From Setaria digitata (taxonomy: Eukaryota > Nematoda > Chromadorea > Rhabditida > Setariidae), in contig RCAB01000213.1 in assembly GCA_003640385.1 (NCBI GenBank), positions 36,796 through 100,795 on the forward strand: a stretch of 64,000 nt of DNA, given 5' to 3'. The notes beneath the pieces were generated by a model. It had not been told where the DNA came from. It ran no database searches and worked only from the letters and a program-made list of their open reading frames with translations. Position 1 is the stretch's first letter. Every line of letters begins with the position of its first letter. Shown in pieces: positions 39,336 through 51,403 of the stretch. Both the position numbers and the translations under genes were made by a program.

Positions 39336-40511
39336 CTACCGAATCAAGACGGATATCGTTACTGGTGAGTGACTACCGAATTCTAAATTTATATATATAT
39401 ATATCAAAAGCTAACCAAAGAAGATCACCATGGAAGTGCAACAAACGAACACCTGGCCCTTGCATACCATTAGCAATCATTTCCATTGACGACATTAATG
39501 AATACCCAACAGCCAAAGGTCCTTAAATACGCAATATGCTGTTATACAAGACACTATCTTGGAAAAAGTCAGAAAAATTTGCTATAAAAGCTCAAAAAGT
39601 TTCGCTTTCGTAGATTAGTACAAAATTTAGCATGAAACAATGATGAACCCCGAAGTTGACTTGATGATGTCAAGACGGATATCGTTACTGGTGAGTGACT
39701 ACCGAATTCTAAATTTTTCCACAGTGGTTGGATTACACCTGAAATGATGTAATAAAGTTGAAATTCACAAAATTTGAAGAGGTGATAAAAATTTCCTAAA
39801 GCTTCTTACCTTGAAGGAACAGATCGGCCCCTTGTAATAGTTTCTGATATACAAACTCATTAATAACAAGCACCGGAAACGTCTCAGGTATTTTCCATGT
39901 CAGGTAAACTAAAAAGGCAGACAAAAGTAATAAGGAGACAATTATTAAAAGTTATTTTACCACCACTGGCTTTAGAATTTATTCCGATCAAACGCTTCGA
40001 TTAAATAACTGGAAGAATGCTCTACGGCAACAATATAAGCATCCTAGGCTGGTCTTTACGGATAACATTACAAACCTGTAGGATAAAATACTTCTTCTCC
40101 TGTAACAGTGAACAGCAACGGTTCTTTTTCAAAAGTATAAATATTCACATTTTCTCCTTTATAGCATTTCACATGCATCAAAGAAGCGATTGTTTTGTTG
40201 GTAATACCATTAATGGGCGGTAAACGACTCAACAGTCTCTTCCTGACATGAAAGACATTTGTCAAAATCGAATTTTTTTTCCTATAAATTACCCGATTCT
40301 ACAAACACTTGCTCTACAACTTCAAGCCTCATTCTTTCTTCACCATCTCGAAAAGTTCATATCCGAAGACATATTAGCCTTCCGAACCGATGATACTGAT
40401 TAAATAAAAATCACTACCAATAATGATCGCCCAATTAATAAATCAAGACACTAACTTGTCCGAACTCCTGATGCCTGTATCACTCTTCACCGTAAACGGC
40501 TTGTGGAACAT
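36270..40511 (-). CDS. EIF2D: Translation initiation factor eIF2D (ligatin)
   Basis: Exons 40456-40511, 40076-40242, 39810-39908, 39649-39738, 39416-39521, 38774-39041, 38305-38550, 37846-38056, 37256-37450, 36729-36902 and 36270-36356 follow the human protein end to end. The start MFHKPFTVKSDTGIRSSDK matches the family N-terminus. The PUA region ends GPGVRLLHFHGDLLW (to residue 173); an acidic linker follows; LPLDVGEFYSRYLLSCVPSGRR opens the winged-helix part; a SWIB/MDM2-like part follows; the SUI1 domain carries KVTLVNNLSIYGID and ILVQGNQV and ends PKKR. Exon 8 and exon 9 do not meet in phase; an 11-base microexon at 37541-37551 would restore it and give 569 residues (human 584), but it is unproven. 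eIF2D delivers tRNA to the ribosomal P site without GTP and helps recycle 40S subunits. An internal piece of exon 4 is duplicated in intron 5. Confidence 0.94.
39302..39331. repeat. TA microsatellite in eIF2D intron 5
   Basis: Uninterrupted TA dinucleotides, with shorter TA runs at about 39236-39249 and 39388-39404. It directly abuts the duplicated exon fragment. Confidence 0.9.
39344..39390 (-). pseudogene. Exon-4 fragment of eIF2D duplicated into intron 5
   Basis: These 47 bases are identical to 39670-39716, which codes for the middle of eIF2D exon 4 and its Phe-Gly-Ser-His segment. The copy lies in the same orientation inside intron 5, flanked by TA repeats on both sides, and is preceded by an extra 12-base partial copy (from 39332). 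It lacks the exon's splice acceptor and donor and so should be spliced out. Full identity suggests a recent event or an assembly artefact. Confidence 0.8.
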
Positions 40512-41246
40512 CGTCCCAAACCAATGTCCCACTCCCTTATATCTCAATTTTTCAAACCTCCCAGTGCTTGAACTGTTGCACCGAAGCCTTCGATGAAACG
40601 TCATGTGAAATTATTTGTCCTTTAAACCAACATTAATTGTAAATGGTATTAATTAACAAAGAGAGCAAGGATTCTTCAAGGTACTTGAGGCAGGAGGGAA
40701 AGGTCGGACCTGAATTCGTCCTGGTGGCCGCTTATGACTCATAGTAACTAAGGGGAAAGCACGCACTCATGACTCAAGTAAACAGGTGTAGGAGTGTAAA
40801 TGTGACTCCAGTTCATTTGAGATCTTGACTTCCTAGTTTGCGAATCAGCTCATCCGAAAGGCCTAGTTCGGAAAGATACAATAGAGCATGATAATGTCTT
40901 CCTGTTATTGCTAATTGATATTTTTTATAGCCTTTAAAGCATTGTGGTAAAGGAGAAGAGCGAAAATGGCTATGGACAAAATTATCAAACCGGAAGAAAA
41001 CGAATTCATCTCTCCTCTTGTTAATTTCAGCACATTCGGAGAGGTACTTTTTTCTAGATACTAAACTACTGATCGGGACGTTTTCCAGGAAGTTCATGTT
41101 TTGCTTCTAATTGATCATCAGCATATTGCAGATCCGTCCTATAATTTAGGAGGTCGATCTGTCTGTATTGGTATGAATTTTAAAACAGTAATGACAAGTG
41201 TGTTGTTATTAGGTGCCATTTAAAATCACACCTTCAGTAAAATTAG
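40512..41246. other. Divergent promoter region, eIF2D and SNAPC3
   Basis: This 735-base gap separates the start of eIF2D (-) from the first supported SNAPC3 exon (+). It should hold both promoters and the missing SNAPC3 start. A minus-strand frame at 40813-41097 is open for 94 codons with mixed composition but no motif; a plus-strand frame at 41089-41178 between a TTTTCCAG acceptor and a GTATG donor looks exon-like but does not join SNAPC3 in phase. Confidence 0.4.
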
Positions 41247-44200
41247 GTCGCTCGAAAGCAACGAGATTCTCTGCGAAACGCCGTTGCATTGGAACAATTA
41301 TTGGAGTTCAGTTATCCAGCTGATATGCCGGAAGCACCATCACATATTCATAAGCGTGTGATACTTGAAACTGAAACTGTGGCTGATAACGAAATTACAG
41401 TTGCAAAACTGCAGAAAATATTCGGCATACAAGATAATGATGCGAGAGATATGGTTTCTAGTTTAGAGTACGTTTCCTTGACTTGTTCATTTTCCCAATT
41501 TTCTTTTTTTTCAAGTACCGCGGATTTTTGTTTCCATAGCTACTTTTTTAAAATCAACTTCAATTCATTTATTTACTTTTTTCAAATCAAAGTGTATTCT
41601 GTTTTTGTATTTTTTCAGCGTTAGTAATTTCGCTTTGCTCAATAAACGAGATATATTCTTTCGGAAGAAAGTTGATCTTGAAGATATACCGCCCGATACG
41701 GAATTAGAAACTTTAAAGTATTTGGTTTAATTGGTGCAACAAATGATATGTTTGTGTGAGAGATATAGTTTCCGATTTAAGTCACTGATATCGCTTTTCT
41801 GATGTGCAGTAACTATTTTATATTTTATTGTCAGTTTTACTGCTGAAAATTTCAGGACTCCCTACTTCTCCATCCTCCATTTTTGTCATAATTTTTGAAC
41901 ATTCGTTTGTGTAGATTCGGAAGTGATAAATTTCATTGTTGTAGACTGAAAAAGAAAGTTTTGGATATGTTCAATCCAATTAAGAAAAAACCTGCCGGAC
42001 CGTACGATGATCCACGGTAAGATTTTATTATTTCTCATGTTCTTTAAGATTTGCTGAACTTATAAGGAGACAATTAAAATGAAATGAAAACATATGAAAT
42101 GACTGTTGTACTGCATTTAGTGGAAATGAAACATTTTTCAATTGCAGACAACGTGAGCAGGATCTGAAAATGAGAAGGAATATACAACAGAGCATGTGCT
42201 ACGGCAGTACTGTATTAAAGTATGGTGACTATTACGAAAATGTATGCTGTTACTATTTCTCTAATTTAGAGTGCAAGAATAGTAGTTCAGCAGTCAGATT
42301 TTCTGGTATCGGTTCTTAACAAATGATTTTTCTTTGGATTGATAATATATTCTTGAGTTATTACTTTAAATTACTACAGGAAATGAGACATTGCCGAAAT
42401 GATGGATACAAGCAAACGGTGGTGAACGATATCGTTGTAACAGTGGTTATTTGTAAACCATATAACAAAGCTTTAGAATATCTAGAAAAACGAAATGCAA
42501 CGGCAAGTTATTGAAAATTATTAATCACAAAACTTGCAGAAGGGAGCTTTAGATTCCTGGCAGTTTCGCGTTTCAATTACTGTTAAGATTATAACCGTGC
42601 TGCCTATTGCTCGTAGAAATTTTCCATCATAATTGTAAGCAAGTGATTATGATAACGACCAGAAGGAAAATCCTTAAATGGGAGCTCATGTAAGGACTTT
42701 TTTTTCTGACCGTCTTATTAATAATTTATTGAAATTGGATCTCACATGGATTTCTTATTTACCCCTTTTTTATCCAGAGCAAAGATTGAAAAATAACCAA
42801 TTTTTGTAGTTGCGACCGTATTGGCGATTCTTACTACGGGGTGAGACATCTTTACTCGAATTGCACAGCTTATTTCGTTGTACGGCAGATTATGGAACGG
42901 CAGTAGACGAAGATAAAGTGCCTCAGCTGCATGATTTTAACATGGTACATGAATTTTTGAGTTCTGGCTTTGAGTTTATTACCTTTGTTACTGCAAGGTT
43001 TCCATTTTTTTTTTCTGGATTTAAGTTGGTCAATTTTCAAAAAAGACTTTTTTATGCTCAAGGATTGTTCTTTTGTCTTGAATTACAGTATTTGTTTTTC
43101 AGTTCAGATACCCGTCTTCATTCTTATTTATTCACGACACGTTTTATGTGGCGGAAACCTACGCTGGATCTAAAGAAACATTATTGCAAATCGACAATTC
43201 TAAAATTGAGCCTCACATAGATATTTCAGAGTAATTAGTTTCCTCCATATACTCAGCGAATATTTATCGTTGATGATGATTGCATATGTGCATTAGGTCC
43301 TGAATTATATTTTAGGGGATTTGTCATTATTTCTGAGGCTCATCAGATCAATAATTTAAGACAGTTTTGGGAATGTTTTTAGTTCCTTTTTATTTAATTG
43401 TATTTCTCTTTTTATTTTCTTTATATCCGATTTAGACCGATACGTGAATGGATGAAAAGGAAACCGAAAGATTTCGGTCCAACACAAGTTAAAAGCCTAA
43501 ATCAGAATAAGGTTTGCTATAGCATTTGTAAATAAGTTTCGTCCTTGCTCGAAAAATACAATAAGCCGCGTGAAATCAAACAGGTCACGGAAGTGTATTA
43601 AGCTCATGGAGAACATTTTTTGAATCTTACTGCTGATTGTTATAATGGCTTTGAATTGGATTATTCTAATTGTCATATCAGGAAATAGCGATTTGAAAAA
43701 AATGCACTGAAGAAAAAGTTATTCCTATGCGTTGCTTGGCGCAGTATTTCTGTCTAAAATCATCTTTCAGGTTAAAGACTTGGTTTGTCGTCTCGGATAT
43801 CCATATGTTTATGTTCACCAAGGTAATTGCGAGCATGTTTTCTTTTTCACAGATTTGCGACTGATGGATGTGCAAGATTATCCCATCGATTTTCCTCAGA
43901 AATTATCCGATACAAGCCTGGAGAACTATTGTATCACATGTCATAAGCGGATTGCAGAGTAAGCCATGATTTTCTATTCCAATAATACCCGGTAGCTTCG
44001 GCACTGGAAATAAAACCGAAATATTCAGGAATGACAAACAGGATAAAAGAAAAAATGGCTGTAGGAGGGACTGTAAGAGAATGGCGCATGCATGTCATGT
44101 TTGTTTTTCTTCAATATTTTGATACCAATGTCCAGATTATTTCGTACATTTTTCAGCCATTTATTTGTTCCAGTTTCAGCTGGATAGTTGAAAGTGAAAG

Positions 44201-44327
44201 TTTTCCGATAAGTCCAGCTCATATGTGCGATGATTGCTACCGAAGCTTTCATTATATTCTGTCTTATCGTCGAAATATCGATTCCAGAGCTTATGTTTAT
44301 ATGGATCCATCCGTCCTGCAATACTGA
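41247..44327 (+). CDS. SNAPC3: snRNA-activating protein complex subunit 3 (SNAPC3), 5' end missing
   Basis: Exons 41247-41467, 41619-41717, 41945-42016, 42148-42241, 42380-42502, 42810-42944, 43103-43230, 43436-43511, 43771-43958 and 44174-44327 (or from 44180) give 429 residues plus an unresolved N-terminus. Family landmarks in order are DIPPDTELETLK, a conserved FRYPSSFLFIHDTFYV block, and the C-terminal domain CRLGYPYVYVHQGNCEHV followed by a Cys/His zinc-binding cluster (CITCHKR, then CDDCYRSFHY). SNAPc binds the proximal sequence element of snRNA promoters and recruits Pol II or Pol III. The intron after 42502 begins GC rather than GT; only that donor keeps the frame. A start MTS at about 41200 spliced through a very short intron is possible. 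A decayed copy of the last exon follows the gene. Confidence 0.9.
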
Positions 44328-44459
44328 TTATTAGCATCTCTTTCATCGAAATATTGGTGAACCGCAAAGCACATTATTCTGTTCTGTATGTGTGATTATA
44401 CAAAATTGCGAACTCTGAAGGAGTTGAAGTGTCCATTTTAAATTTGCTATTAAAAGATG

Positions 44460-44670
44460 GCAAGAACAGAAAAGTTTGTTGTCCTTGCGAACATTTTGTA
44501 AGTACTGCCTACATGATTGTTACTGAAGCTTCCATTATTTCGTATCATCGATACAGCTGTATTTATATGACTCCATCCGTGCAGGAATATTAATGAGTAA
44601 TTGTAATCTCTTCCATCAAAGTATTGAAACAAAATTTTTATTTTGTACTCGGTGTATAATTTTATGTTTT
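44460..44670 (+). pseudogene. Decayed tandem copy of the SNAPC3 last exon
   Basis: This segment aligns by eye with the SNAPC3 terminal exon and the start of its 3' UTR (about 44195-44400), offset by roughly 280 bases. Shared landmarks include the equivalents of DDCYRSFHY, the Tyr-rich end and PSV-x2-Y-stop. In the copy the CGA codon of CYRSFHY (44241-44243) has become TGA (44524-44526), and about a dozen bases are missing in the middle, so it cannot encode the zinc-binding end. It could still alter 3' end processing of SNAPC3. Confidence 0.7.
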
Positions 44671-45019
44671 GCAGTGTAACCAGGAGTCGAAAATAAAAAT
44701 ATTTATGACCAGAGATACTTTTGATGCAAGAAAAGACATGAGATGTTAGAGACTGATTATTTAGATAAAAAAGTTACGTCAACAAGACAAAAGCCAAGAT
44801 TAGCTTCCGAAATGGAAAGGTGAAAGGGAAAGATTCTAATGATATGATCCAATATGCGAATGAGGAAATTTCCCGGAGTGCAGATGCGAAAAATTAAAGA
44901 AATATGAAAATCCGTGAACTTCCACTCACAATTTTAATTAGTTTTGCAAATTTCATACTTCAGAGCGGTTGCAAATGCATAAAACGTTTTCCTACATTAT
45001 TTTTTACGGGAAAGAACAG

Positions 45020-46306
45020 GCGCTGGTGTGTTTGAATCTCGTTATACGGTCACAGTGAGTTTAGCTTCTGGAATTTCCATACTCTTCCCTATCAATTCTA
45101 TCTTGATCAGCAAAACTTTCCTCTATTGAATTAGAGGACTCCTTTTCCCAGTGAAAGTGAATCTGTTCATTTGAAAATATATAATTGTTTATGAGATTAT
45201 TTGCAGTTTTACATAGTGATGATGTACCTTCTCATGGTAGTCTTGGCTGTAGAGCTGATTCGCTCTGTTCTCAAATTAACGTATGCAATGAGAAAACGCA
45301 GAACGTTTAAGAAAGCGATCCCATTACTTCTTGCTGACAAAGGTTCCCTCGGAAAGGTATCCTTTGGATTTTTTTTGAAGGTCATAAACACTTCAATAAG
45401 ACTTTCGCTAACCACTGAACAATGAGTGTAAATATTGAATATGAACTTTCATTGCTATATTATCTTAAGTATAACTAGCACTTCAGGACACTGTTTATAA
45501 AAGGACCATTTCAAGATCATTACCGGTTATTAAAAATAACGACAGCAATTTTTTCCCTTTTTTTGAGCACGATCAACAATCTATCCCAATCACTGGTGCA
45601 CAGGACAACGTATCGAAACCATTATCTGGTGATCTCCATTATATGGTTTACTAATAATTTTTAAAACCACATATCTTGGACTGCTAGGGCTAATATTTAA
45701 GTCTTCTAGCCAAATGTATCTTAGAGCTCTCACTGATGTACTGGCTTCCCATCATCACTTCAAGTAGTTATCCCATTTCCTTCGAGAACCCTCATATTCG
45801 TGGGAAAATTGAAATTAATTATGACATTTAGAAAAAATTGATCTAAAAAACCTATCCGTTATATTCGACACTTCTAATATTTGAAGATTTGCTGGCATTT
45901 TTAAGGAAATAGAAAATTTTCTCTTTCGATCCCCCCATTTTGCTTTATCCTTTACCAAGTACTTTCATAAATAATATTCTCCACAGTGCTATTTATGTCA
46001 GGCACTTAAACAATTTCAGCACTAACTGCAAATACAATACCATCAACTCAAATATTGACAGATATAACTCAAAATGCAGCAGACATGGAAATTTTCCAGA
46101 AGCCCCGACCGAAGAAGCTCAAAAGTAATCGTAAAGAGTCCGTCATTGGCAAACCAACCAGATCATGGAGGGAAAGACGAAGAGAATTTAAAAAAAATTT
46201 TAGATACAACAGATCCATCCCACTAGAAAAGACCCAAGCAGAAAATGTTTTCAAGGAAATACGGAAAACATCTAACAGCCAAAAAAGAGAAATTGCAACA
46301 GCATAA
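45020..46306 (+). CDS. Tentative small membrane-protein gene
   Basis: Three exon-like pieces join in phase: 45020-45054, 45207-45342 (or later) and 46020-46306. The second encodes a hydrophobic segment, YIVMMYLLMVVLAVELI, followed by basic residues. The third is a terminal exon of about 95 codons rich in Lys and Arg (RERRREFKKNFRYN) ending at a TAA at 46304-46306. Together they suggest a single-pass membrane protein with a basic tail. No family is recognised, the 5' end is missing and the joins are guesses; the third exon alone is the best-supported part because of its composition and TTTCAG acceptor. Confidence 0.3.
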
Positions 46307-47118
46307 AATTCTTCCCTTCCCAAAACCAAGCATTATCCTGCTAACTGAGCGTACCAAAAATTTTTTTGATAAAGAACAAAATACCTTTACAAACATTCAA
46401 TTCGAAAAATGTACATACATGAAGTAACAAGTTTTGAATTCCATTGAATATCATCATCCAGTGAAAGAGTTCCATAATAAAGTGTCACCAACAACATTAT
46501 GGGACCTTTTTCTAATATTCCTGCTGAGATTTAATTCGTTTTTGAAAAAGGAGAAAATAATGGAAAATACCTAAAAAAAGAAGATCCAATAACGGGAATG
46601 TAAGGATACGATAATACAGAATGTATTTTCAACAACTCTGCTGCACCACTTGAAAGCTGGTAAAAGCAGGGATGAAGTATAAAGACGGAGTAAGGCAGAA
46701 TTAAATTAAATTACCACTAAGTTGCTACATAATATATGAGTAAGTCTGATGTGTTCGGAAAATTATGTCGTCGAGCGAAAAAAAAGTACATCTGTTACAA
46801 AGATGTTTGAAATCTACATCGTTTTCTCTGAAGTGGTCGTAAACAAGAGAAATAATAACATCTACAGCATAACGAAACAATATAGTGTATTAAGGATTTC
46901 TCTGGAATGTACAGAGAACTAAAGAAACTGCTATATCATTCTTAGCCATGGCCGATCTGACCAACAAAAGTGTTAGCAGGAAAAAATAACTTACAAAAGT
47001 TAAAATAACGAGAACACAATAAATCAATAAAAACTCACATTCAATAGCTTCGTAACACATGCAAACATATTTCATTAGTCACATTAGAGAACTGAAGATA
47101 ACGCAAAACGAATCAAAA
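46307..47118. other. Intergenic, no gene seen
   Basis: AT-rich spacer between the tentative + gene and the 3' end of SARAF (-). It should contain the SARAF 3' UTR. Nothing else is supported. Confidence 0.55.
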
Positions 47119-49797
47119 CTACCTTCGCTCCGTACTACTAAAACCTAAAAACAAAGCAGTTTAAACAATAAGGATGAATTATATCTCCAATACTGTGTTG
47201 CTTGTCATCATGTATATTAGAAAGAACTATGTTAAAAAATGAGATAAAGCTTCATACCCAAAATATGCAATTTGTCAACAAATGCCAATGAACAGAATCA
47301 TAATGCAGTAACATTAGTTAAACAATTAACAATAAAGAAATTTACCTGTGGTTGTTCGACTTGTTGAGGGTCCTGGCGAATCATCCCTGTATCTGCTACG
47401 CGAAGCGCAACTCTCATCCCATTCATACGGTCGTCTACTTCGAAAGAAACTACTTTCACTAAATTTAATAAAATAAATTAGTAGAAAATTAGTAAAATTT
47501 GTAAATTAGTAATGTTTAAACTTTCCACTAAATCAGTAAAAAATTTAAACATTCTTACTAAACTGCTTAATGATTCTTACCAACTGTCTACAAACCTCAA
47601 AGTTCCAATCACCGAATTTTTTTCCGATATGATAAACAAACCTGCTTTGACTCCTGCCATACATGTAACCAGCTAATCCACCTAATCCAAGACCAGAAAA
47701 AAAACCAGGTCCGCTGAACTGAGATTGTGCATTAGATGCATCAGGAAAAGATTCTTCGTACGTAGGAGGTGCGTCGTATGGACGTGTAAAGCTTTTGAAA
47801 CCTGGCGGTGGTGGTCGTCCGTCACCCGGTGGAGGCGGTGGTCCTTGATCCCAGCCCCAACCTGAAAGAAAACTTTGGAGGATTTTTTTCTTCAAACATA
47901 CCAACATTCATCCTAAAAGAAGAGTCCAGTACTGCTACGAGAATATTAGATGGACATTTCCGTTATTTTCCATTGGATATGAAAAAAGTTAACAGAAAAA
48001 AAAAAAAAAAAATGGAAATCTGGTTACCGCTGCGATACGTCCTGTCACCACTAGTAGACTGCAAGCAATTGGAATAAACTAAATAGAGGAATAAAGCCAT
48101 AACGGCTATAACAGAAAGTGTTGCGAGATCAAATCTGAAACAATTCTTCTGAGAGCTACACTGAGAATTTTATGCATCTAAATAACTAAATCTTGACTAC
48201 CACGAAAGAATAATAAAAAAAAAAAAATTATTAAAATCAACCAGAATATATCGAAAATGTTACAAAGAATTGTTGTAGAGAGAAAAGGAGAGAAATGCAA
48301 GCTTAAAATGCGGCTATAAATACTCACTTTTCATCATTCTTATAAGGTGGTGCATTTGGTGTTTTCTTGTACTTCCCATAATTATTTCTTCTGTATTCCA
48401 GTTCGTATTTTAACTAAAAAACTACTGGTGAATCATAAAAAATGGAAAGCACTCCTACTGCTGTTAAAATAAACTAATTTATATGAAACTCCAATTAAAA
48501 ATGGCAACGAACTTCATGAGGATGAATTTTAAGCTCACTATACTCATCGAATACAGTGTACTAGTACAGTGGTACTTATTATTATCATTTGCTCATATTT
48601 TGAGGATATTTTCATGAGCAAGGACATTCAATTCATTTTACCATATTCATACCTTTTTTTATTAATCAAACCAACGGATATTTGAGAATTTAAACTTACA
48701 CCACAAGAACCTTGCAGAATGTATGGGTCTTTTGGATAGTCATATCCCTCACACGAGATACGAATCTGGAAAAGAAACCTACACTTTCCGCAAAACTTCG
48801 ATCAAATTTCCGATTTAAATTAAGTGGTACTGCTTCACAATTCCGAGTGCTGTCTATTAGACTTAAGAATTAATTTTTTGATATGGAGAAGAGATCGATC
48901 CTGAGAAACAGTGACAACTTACAATTAACAATTTAAATAATCAACATTTTGTAAAAATTTACTTCGCCAAATTCGTACTGATCGCCCATTTCCGCCTTGC
49001 ATTCCCACTGAACATCAGAGCCATCATGACCTTTATTGTAGCATTGGATAACCTGAAACTACAGATAAAATGCAGGAGGATGAGCACACACACAGGTTAA
49101 AAAAATGGCAGCTTTCAGATCATTCATAACACTGACGAAAAAAAACCTCATCCACAGATATTAATTATAATGAATACTGGAAGATTAACTCCGTAGAAAA
49201 AAATTACGACACATATCTCTTTCACATAATCTAATAAGCGGTCATGCCTGACATGAATACAAGCAAAGTGGCAAGATCTATTGCAAGAGATGAACAAAAG
49301 AAAAAACTACATTTTATACTCACCCTGGGTTCAAACTGTCCTTTTGCTGATCCCCCGACACATTGAATTTGTGGGATTGGGGCCGATCTTCTTCCCGTAG
49401 TATACTTATCTCGATATAATGTTAGCGTTGAGACATCAATCAGTCGAACTCTATCAGAACTCTCTAAAAGTAATGAAATAGCAAAATACCTTAGTCGAGG
49501 ACAATTTTTCGTAGCAATCTCTGCACCAAATATCAGAATAGGTGGATAGCTTTTCAGTGTTTACGACTTACCTACCTTAAAATCTCTGCATATTCTCTTC
49601 TTTCCTTATCTATTGAAACCTTTCTCCTTACTTTTAATCTGTAGTTAAAAAGCAAAGCAAAAATAATACACATGACCATTCGAATAACTTGTTACTTACT
49701 TAAGTTGTTACTTACCACAAAAATTAACAATGCCAGTTAACAATGTCACAAGCAGTCTGCACCGTCGCAACATGTCAAATCTAAAAACTTTAGACAT
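47119..49797 (-). CDS. SARAF: SARAF, store-operated calcium entry regulator (TMEM66)
   Basis: Nine exons (49716-49797, 49324-49463, 48963-49052, 48700-48765, 48328-48413, 48028-48134, 47642-47861, 47346-47458, 47119-47144) join in phase to 309 residues. A signal peptide (alternative start at 49773) leads into the luminal domain: DRVRLIDVSTLTLYRDKYTTGRR, QCVGG, VIQCYNKGHDGSDVQWEC, ISCEGYDYPKDPYILQGSCG, with the family's cysteines kept. One membrane span lies at about 158-176. The cytosolic tail is Pro-rich (PPPPGFKSFTRP), has PPTY at 222-225, the Gly-rich block GPGFFSGLGLGG and a basic end STERR. In mammals SARAF is an ER membrane protein that binds STIM1 and promotes slow inactivation of store-operated calcium entry. 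The PPTY motif could bind WW domains of Nedd4-type ligases. Recognition is firm; the choice of first Met is open. Confidence 0.95.
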
Positions 49798-50007
49798 AAT
49801 AAAGTGTTTCAACCGAGAAATCTGAAACATCTGAATGAAGAGAATAATGTCAAGTTGAAAAAAAACTTCACTGAACTTCATTAACCCTTGTAGATTGAAT
49901 TCATTGGGAACTACTGCGCAGAACTCGTCAACATACAACAGTATACAGAAGAACGATTCGATTAAGTACTAACAAAATACTTTCCTTACCTCACAATACT
50001 GACGAAA

Positions 50008-50429
50008 TTGTCCACTCACAATCTCAAACCACCTGGTAGCGGAATAGGCTACGACACATCAAATTGGCTGCCTACCAAAGAGCTTACTATGCAATCGAAT
50101 TATCCCATGCGCTTATATCGAACCAGTTTGTTTAGTGTTTCTCTACAGAAGTGGGAAGATCAGTTTGTATTGGTCTGTGATGCGTTCAAAGAAGAGAAGT
50201 GGTCAAACTGCAGTAGGTGAGTGTACGTCAGGCTGTATTCTTATCTAGGTACAGTAATAGGACCGAGAATCTGGAGCTACTAATCAAACTACTGGTGGTA
50301 GCGGTTGTTGAAGTAAAGCAAATTAACTGTCACCGAAGCATAGCTGTTACTTATGACGGATTTCGCAATGAAGTTTCATCGAATAGAAAACTTGCCAGAG
50401 GTGGCAATTACTTTATTTACATTCAGTGA
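50008..50429 (+). other. Two adjacent open frames, possible unrecognised gene
   Basis: The first frame (50008-50220; first ATG 50089) contains VCDAFKEEKWSNCS and ends at a donor-like AG/GTGAGT. The second frame (open to a stop at 50427-50429) begins after a TCTAG acceptor at 50250 and joins in phase to read on for about 60 codons. The implied intron is only some 33 bases, shorter than others here, which argues against the join. The Cys spacing is near but not equal to twin CX9C proteins. I do not recognise a family. Confidence 0.25.
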
Positions 50430-51211
50430 TGATTGTTTAGTGTTTGCAACGGAGCTATGTTTGTTATATTTTAAAAAGTCATAAATTCTTTTTAGTGATG
50501 AAATGTCGCAATTCATCCTGTGACAAATTTTTGAAAAGTTAAATTTGTCCAAGTTTGGCTCTTATCAGTGCAACACTAGCAGTCTTTATTTTGAGCAAGT
50601 CTCACAAATAACAGTGATTTCAATAATTGATTTATTAGCACATATTTGATACTAACTACATATCGCTGTTACTGTTGCTGGCCTTCCAAATTCGTTTAGG
50701 ATCTCTGAAACCATAGAATATGTTCGTTAAGAAAGTTGACATTGGAAAGCAGTAATCATGATTACCAATGGATAATTGAACTTTGAAAAATGAGCGAGAT
50801 CTTCCTTTTACTGTAGGTCTTATTTAATTTTAAGGCAATGTAGCCTTTTCCTTTAAGTTATCACTGTTTAGGATTTTTCGAATTCAGCAGGAATCACATT
50901 TTGGAAATGGTTTTAGTTTAGAATTTCCAGCAGGAATTTATCGCTTCTTATTTTTAGAATCCACTTTAATAGGAATCACATTGCTCCTTTTCCTCAATTA
51001 ATAAGTCATATTTAAAGCGTTTGTTAAGTTTACGTGATATGCTAAGGTCACGAAACACGAAAAATACTACTACACTCCGCAGATGAACTGCCAGTCTTAC
51101 AGTCTTACTAGGAATCGAGCACAAAACAAATTTCCTTCTAATTAGACCAAATAAAACTCTAATAGCTTTTCATTTTTGTACATAGCTGGCGGAACAAAGT
51201 TTTATATTAAA

Positions 51212-51403
51212 TCATTTTGGAATTTCGAAAATTCGCACTTTAAATGCAAATAATGGTTCGGACAAATAAAGCCGACTATCAGAAATACTCGAACTGAATC
51301 CTGGCCGAAAGTTACCGCGGCCAGAAACAAGTGAACCTCCTGATGGTCCCAAATGTGCCCATTTTGGTGAGCGGAAGAAGTAATCATTATTCGCTTCCAC
51401 TAG
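51212..51403 (-). other. Possible isolated terminal exon
   Basis: After a TTTTGCAG acceptor the frame runs 63 codons (LVEANNDYFF...) to a stop at 51212-51214, with Gly/Ser/Pro-rich content and higher GC than the flanks. The composition resembles a coding exon, but no upstream exon on this strand could be joined and no family is recognised. Confidence 0.25.

Noticed and set aside
39332..39526. 64-codon plus-strand frame
   Set aside because: It is the antisense shadow of eIF2D exon 5 plus the duplicated fragment.
46069..46329. 86-codon minus-strand frame
   Set aside because: It is a hydrophobic mirror of the Lys/Arg-rich terminal exon candidate on the plus strand.
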